Of a stretch of 64,000 nucleotides of DNA, positions 58,900-64,000 are shown piece after piece (positions within the stretch are counted from its first letter, which is position 1; every line of letters starts with the position of its first letter). The DNA comes from Orychophragmus violaceus. Taxonomy: Eukaryota; Streptophyta; Magnoliopsida; Brassicales; Brassicaceae. Location of the stretch: positions 20,091,034 through 20,155,033 of the forward strand of contig CM058231.1 in the NCBI GenBank assembly GCA_030180135.1. The letters run 5' to 3'. The translations under genes were made by a program, and so were the position numbers. The notes beneath the pieces were generated by a model, which was not told the origin of the DNA, did not search any database, and worked only from the letters and a program-made list of their open reading frames with translations.

Positions 58900-59400
58900 T
58901 TGGGTCCCCTCTTTGTCAAAGTAGCTTCAACCGGCGCATTTTTATCTGAAATACCAATCGAGCTATCTTGTGGAATTCACACCAAACTTTCTCGATAATG
59001 TCGGGGATAAAATTAAAATAATCCTGAAATTTTGAAAAAAAATTAATAATAAAAACTAAGAATTGAAAACAAAAGTTTGAAAACATTATACTTACCAGAA
59101 AATCGTAGAACCAAATTATTTCAGACTCCCGGGAATATTCATGTACGTCAGCCAATTCTCGGACCAACGATGTTCGATCACATAGTTAACGACAGCGTAG
59201 ATAGTTGCATTGTAACCGAAACATATGGCGCGGTTTTGGTGGGACAAGTGAAGGACATGAAGACGTTCCCGATGCGGGTTCGTGATTACATGAGTAATGC
59301 ATGTACGGGTTTCGGCAGTCAAACGAACAACGTCCATTTTTTTGGAGTTTTAGAAGAAAAAAGGGAAGTTTCGAAGTTTAGTAATAAGAAAAAGAAGTTT
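58900..59400 (-). pseudogene. Ptta/En/Spm gene fragment (third CACTA copy)
   Basis: Minus-strand frames give ENWLTYMNIPGSL, then in another frame IIWFYDF and FNFIPDIIEKVWCEFHKIAR followed by QIKMRRLK. The last pattern (hydrophobic-W-EF-KIAR-KM-RLK) resembles the central part of Ptta-type CACTA proteins. Broken by shifts. It is not continuous with the gene at 54484-55964 and so belongs to another decayed element. Confidence 0.5.
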
Positions 59401-59989
59401 TGAAGATGAAAAACAAGAGGAATTCAATTCTCTATTTATAAACTTGAAACCGACGGCAAAACTGACAGATATCTGTCTGTTTTTGTCAAACTTTTGAAAA
59501 GGCCATTTTTCGAAACGTTTTTTGGGAATAGACGAAAAGTAATTGTTGTTTTTAACCATTTGACTCAAGTTTACAGACGGATTTTTGACGACATAGGGTT
59601 TACGGTCTATTTACGGTCCGTTTTTACGTCTTCTAGGACTTTGGTACTTATGTTAAACCTAAATGACAAGGTTTACTGGTAAGTATAGGTTCCTAATGTA
59701 CGAATTACCGATAATTTCTGTTTTCGGTATAACAAGCAATTGTCATATATAAGTTCTTCTTAAACACCGTTGTATACTAAGAAACTGTTTTCGTCGGACG
59801 TACTAAATTTTTAAAAATAGAATACGTGTTCTATGAGAATATAGGGGATACTATGTAGTTTAAAAGATGCTTACAATATGTCCTCGTTTGTTTTTGGATT
59901 GTTTGTTTCTGATTTTGAAACCCTATACCCTAAACCCTCGATATCATCTCGTACGGTAACCCAAGCCATTGAACAAATTTCTGGACCTC

Positions 59990-60346
59990 TTAGTATGAAC
60001 AAGGCGCAAGATTATCTTCAGAAAAAATATCTTTCACAAAATCGCAAATCACATCCGCACATTCCTCCCCCAAATTGTAGTCCGTATTTATCCACATTAA
60101 TCTAGTAGCATATGATAACGGCGAATGACCCTCTCTGCAACCTTCGTAAAATGGCCGCTTTGCTGCATATAACATAAAAAAAAATATCCTAGCTTCTAAA
60201 TTAGGTTCACGTACCCTAGGAATTTTATATTCACCTATTTCTTGAATATTTTCTTGATATGCATCATTAACCAACTTAACGGTACATACACCAAAATTTA
60301 CTTTTGCGAGAACTACCATAAGATTCTCTACTACTAGTACTAGCAT
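59990..60346 (-). pseudogene. tnp2 transposase N-terminal fragment
   Basis: The frame reads ARIFFFMLYAAKRPFYEGCR, EGHSPLSYATRLMWINTDYN, then CADVICDFVKDIFSEDNLAP. This is the conserved region of plant CACTA tnp2 proteins just before the zinc/catalytic domains. The gene stops there, and the intact continuation (IDVCIDNCMIYWR) is seen only in the other element near 63.95 kb. The CACTA element starting at 60420 lies 74 bp to the right. Confidence 0.8.
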
Positions 60347-60439
60347 AAGTTTCTATACTACTACTTCCATAATCCGATGTTTCTCCATGAAGATACCAAA
60401 TCTTATAACCTACAAGTGACACTACAAGAAAACCCTCGA

Positions 60440-60905
60440 AAACCGAGGGACGAAATCGTCGGTAATCCTTCGGGAAAGGCCTTTCCCGACGGATTTCCGG
60501 CTGGACGTATCCGTCGGTTCCATTTCGTCGGAAATAAATATCCGTCAGAAATTTATCTGTAATTCCCGAGGGATTTCCGACGGGTATTTTACTGACGGAC
60601 TATCGACGATCAGTAAACCGACGGGTTACCGACGATTTACCGATTGGTAATAACCAACGATTAAATGATGGATATTACCGATGGTTTTCTGAAGGATTTA
60701 ACCGACGGAGATTTACTGACGGTTTACTGAAGGGCTTTTACTGACGGTTTCCCGACGGTTTACCGACAGTACTTAACCGGCCGTGTTCCGACGGTTTATA
60801 ATTGACGGTAAACCGACGGATCATAACCGATGGTAAAGCGACGGCTAATAACCGACGGTATATAACCGACGGTTTACCGACCGATAACCGACGGTTCTTA
60901 AATTT
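60440..60905. repeat. CACTA subterminal repeat array
   Basis: Dense TAACCGACGG, CCGACGGTTTACCGACGG and GTCGG words, both orientations, ending sharply at AT-rich DNA around 60905. Confidence 0.9.
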
Positions 60906-61158
60906 TTTTTAAATATTATTTATTTTTAATTTATATAATTAAATATTTAATATTAAAAATAATAAATTAAACATTAAACATTAAACAAAATTTTATTATT
61001 AAATTTATTTAAAATAGTTTTAAATTTATTAAAAATATTCATAAAAAAATTAAAAATTACATAAGACCGGGATCCACACCGGATCCCTATCCCGTCCTCA
61101 TTCCCTCTACAAAGGTTGTACCCGTACCCGTCCCCGAAGCTCCTGTTCCCACTCTCTG

Positions 61159-62690
61159 TCATGCTCCAGGAAATGCCCCTTCCGATCCTTCTGGAACAGT
61201 GCCGTACTTGATGTAGTTCATAATATGATCTTGCATCGCCTTCATCCTCTTTTCATTTTCAGCCTTTTCCGCCCGCAACTGAGCTTCAATCTGCGCCCTT
61301 TCCTCTCGCATCTGAGCTTCAATCCTCGCCTGACTCGCCTTCAAAGCTTCCATTTACGCGTCTTTCTCTCTCAAGGCTTCGGCGAAGGAGTCTTTATCAG
61401 TACGGAAGCGGCAAAACTGAGTGGAGACTCCCTCCGCCAAGTTTTCTAAACCGAAAACACGACATTTCCTGCGCTGTGTTTCCTGCAAAGTTACTAAAAA
61501 ATATTAGTTACAAATCAAGTAAAATTAAGAGTTATATCAAATTTTAGTAAACACAAAAATTACCTCGAGAAAAATATCGTTGATCTTTTCCGGCGCTACC
61601 TCCTCCGTTGAGTCGACTTCCTCGGATTGTTGGGTTTGGACCTACTCCACTTGCCTCTTTGCCGACTCTATAATTCTCCGAGCGATCGGATCCTGGATCT
61701 CGCCCGTAGTCTTGTTCCTATGGCCCTCCTCAATGAGCTTAACAAATGTTGGGTCTCGTCCTGTTCGATGTTTCTGCACATTTTTTAAACGATCATTAGT
61801 ACTTAATTAACTAAAATATTAAAAAATTTTAAAAACATACTTACAAAGTCAATCTTCCGCTGCACGGTGCCCTTCGATCCCGCGTTATGGGTCGCTATAC
61901 CCAAACCGTTTCTCTCATTCTTGCGGTTCTGGGAATGCATCGAAGAGTCCGCTGTTATAGCAGGCTGGGCCAATGACGGATGAATCCGGCAAACAGTGTG
62001 GGGTTCACTCCCTTCGGATCTTCGCATAACATCCACTTCTGCTTCCACTCGTAGAGGACGTGAGAGTAGTGGGTCTTCGCCTTCTGGTGGAAAGACTTCT
62101 CCACAAGTGATGTATGGTTCCTAGCCCAAGTATACTCTTTCTAAAAATAAAAACGCTTGATGTTAACAAAAATTGATATAAATTGTAAATTTGTAAGATA
62201 GTGAATGGAGATATACGTACCGCGAATTGGTGGAACCAGCTATGCCTGTCAGACAAAGGAATCCGCATGTACCTCGGGTACGGGTGAGAGAGCATGCTGT
62301 GCATCATGTTCAAAATGCTCTTCATGATCTTCGAAGACGTCATCTCGAACCTTAAAATGCCAATGCCAAAACATTAACATTAAACAGACGTCTAAAAAGC
62401 ATATATAATAAAATGAATTTGTTGAAGTTTAAATAACTTACCAATAAGTACCTGGGTTGTTATAAGGATCGGGATGAAGTCGTTTGAGAATCTCCCGTCC
62501 CGGCTGCTCTACTAAGACTACTATCTCCGGTGCGATCGTCCGCGGATTATCCTGTGTATCCGGCACCTGGGACACTGAATGGCTCCTGCTAGGAGCTTCT
62601 TGCCGCGGAAGGGACTGCCCCGGCTGCGTCGGTCTATGTTGAGTTGATCGAGATGAGCAAATGCAAATGGTATGAGTCGTTGCATCACCA
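61159..62690 (-). pseudogene. Ptta/En/Spm-type gene of CACTA element 2
   Basis: Related block by block to the gene at 54484-55964: exon 1 (about 62660-62441, SRSTQHRPTQPGQSLPRQEA ... PGTYW), exon 2 (62343-62222, MTSSKIMKSILNMMHSML, PLSDRHSWFHQFA), exon 3 (about 62142-61840, EYTWARNHTSLVEKSFHQKA ... SQNRKNERNGLGIATHNAG), then DPTFVKLIEEGHRNKTTGEI and a coiled coil (EALKASQARIEAQMREERAQ). Exon 3 changes frame in the middle, and a TAA interrupts the coiled coil at about 61354. The original start codon is lost where tnp2 sequence joins at about 62650. Not functional. Confidence 0.78.
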
Positions 62691-64000
62691 CATGACAATC
62701 ATGGCTCTTCATCCCGATAAACTTTTCTCCATTAGTGTCCACACAATTACACAAGTTTGATGCATAACCGTCAGGGAATCTATCTCGTCGCGTAATCCAC
62801 TCAAAGAACTCTTCCTTCGACTTTGGGTCTATCCAATACGCTGGGATTGAAGGTTTTCTGTTCTTCTTAAGATGAAGTTCAGGCCGAACACAAATTTCTG
62901 GTAAATCAAGCCTAGACTTGACATTATCCTTCATCTTCCCTTGCACATTTAGAACTGTGTTCATGATGTTGTCAAAGAAGTTTTTCTCAATGTGCATGAC
63001 ATCAAGATTATGCCTTAGTAGCTGGTCCTTCCAATATGGTAAATTCCAGAAGATGCTTTGCTTGTGCCAGTTGTGGACTAAACCAGCTCCGTATACATTC
63101 TCATGCCCATTCCCACCACATTCACGAGTTCTTAGTGCACCAAAGCCTTCTAAGATCCCCAAAGTAACCGAACCGTTGTCATGGAGGATAGGATGGTCAT
63201 GCGGTAGAAATCTTCTATGGTAGTCAAACCAACACGATTTGCGTCCATTCTTTAACTGGAATGCATCAGTATTTTCCTGACAATACAGACATGCTAACCT
63301 CCCATGAGTTGTCCATCCAGATAACATACCATATGCCGGAAAATCGCTAATGGTCCACATTAGCTCAGCCCTCATCAGAAAAGTTTCCTTGCAGGAGACA
63401 TCATATGCTTCAACATCGGGCGCTCATAACATTTGCAACTCATATATCAATGGCTGCAAGAATACGTCAAGTGATCTTCTTGGAAGCTCAGGCCCGAGAA
63501 CGAGTACAAAAAGGAAAAGAAACTCTCGACGCATGCACATCGATGGCGGTAGGTTATAAGGAGTAAGAATCACTGACCACAACGAATAAGGTCGTCCATG
63601 CCTCCCAAATGGGTTGAAACCATCTGTGCATAATCCAAGGTAAACGTTACATGGATCATATGAAAAATCTGGATATACTCTCTAAAAATGTTGCCACACT
63701 TCAGCATCCGATGGATGTGCAATCTGTTCTCCTCTTCTATGCTCTGCATGCCATCTCATTTCCCCCGCATTTCGTTCTGATTGGTATAACCGCTTCAACC
63801 CATTCGGATAACGGCAAATACCAAATTTGTTTGAACGGAACCTTAGCTCTTCCCCTTGTGTCATGATAGCGCGGCTTCCGAAAAAATTTACAATCCAGGC
63901 GGTATTCATCTTCTCGCCAGTATATCATACAGTTGTCGATGCACACATCTATCATCTGATACGGTAATCCAAGGCCTTTAACAAGTGTCTCGACCTCGTT
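62650..64000 (-). pseudogene. tnp2 (Transposase_21) gene, truncated and broken
   Basis: On the minus strand, entering from the window edge: IDVCIDNCMIYWR, KPRYHDTRGR, MRWHAEH, then TISDFPAYGMLSGWTTHGRL, ACLYCQENTDAFQLKNGRKS, ENVYGAGLVHNWHKQSIFWN, and HNLDVMHIEKNFFDNIMNT, which carries a conserved catalytic-type Asp. Breaks: a frame change near 63800, a TAG at 63682-63684 and a TGA at about 63424 (both where Asn/Trp-like codons are expected). The C-terminal third is missing: after SHDCHVVMQRLIPFAFA the frame runs into the Ptta gene at about 62650. Upstream part lies outside the window. Confidence 0.88.

Larger units (their letters stand above)
60420..64000. mobile_element. CACTA element 2, runs off the window
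   Basis: Starts CACTACAAGAAAACCC with TGA in front (60417-60419, possible TSD). A subterminal array of CCGACGG words follows (60440-60905), then a Ptta-like gene and a tnp2-like gene, both on the minus strand and both broken. Same layout as element 1, but the sequences differ enough to be a different subfamily. Right terminus not in the window. Confidence 0.88.

Overview
This is a plant nuclear window, almost certainly from a Brassicaceae genome. The one recognisable host gene is a close match to the Arabidopsis HD-Zip I gene ATHB13, genes carry short plant-type introns, and the mobile elements are of types common in that family (ATREP-like Helitrons, Stowaway-like MITEs, Ulp1-carrying MULEs, Tat-lineage Ty3/gypsy, CACTA elements with CCGACGG subterminal repeats). 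No prokaryotic features are present. Most of the 64 kb is a nest of transposons, many of which can be bounded exactly by their target-site duplications (TSDs).

Layout. 0.8-4.6 kb: a Stowaway-like MITE, a 42-bp palindromic minisatellite, and a 5'-truncated L1-type LINE inside a second Stowaway-like MITE. 4.6-8 kb: AT-rich DNA with one Helitron 3' end. 8-11 kb: a relic first exon of an ADP-ribosylation factor gene, broken by a CACTA element that holds a piece of chloroplast psaB and bounded upstream by a long-TIR foldback element. 11.0-19.5 kb: a complete 8.4-kb MULE with a perfect 9-bp TSD, carrying a MuDR-type transposase (one frameshift) and, in the opposite orientation, a DUF1985/Ulp1 C48-peptidase-like gene. 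20-27 kb: a small Helitron, a TRIM-like remnant, a Mutator-type MITE with telomere-like repeats and a hAT MITE, in AT-rich DNA.

28.7-38.9 kb: the HB13-like gene on the minus strand. Its second intron is expanded to 9.3 kb by an 8,769-bp LTR retrotransposon with 5-bp TSDs and two 655-bp LTRs in which I see no difference, so the insertion looks very young. The retroelement joins gag directly to the end of RNase H plus integrase in one 1,024-codon frame (protease, RT and most of RNase H are missing). It also carries a four-exon antisense gene with its own TATA box, and a poly(A)/short-hairpin repeat.

39.8-43.6 kb: a Helitron with captured exons of a zf-4CXXC_R1 gene and of a glycerophosphodiester phosphodiesterase-like gene. 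44.4-52.9 kb: a Harbinger-like MITE, a degenerate Ty1/copia element (minus strand) with a hAT element inside one LTR, and a second hAT element. 53.9-64 kb: a pile of defective CACTA elements with Ptta/En/Spm and tnp2 genes, a dimeric tandem repeat and tRNA-like (SINE-like) modules; the last CACTA runs off the window.

The genes do not form a shared pathway. Apart from HB13, everything coding belongs to mobile elements or is a captured fragment. The most biologically interesting questions are whether HB13 still splices across its young intronic retroelement, whether the MULE-borne peptidase is expressed, and whether the retroelement's gag-integrase/antisense-gene layout is a conserved non-autonomous family.
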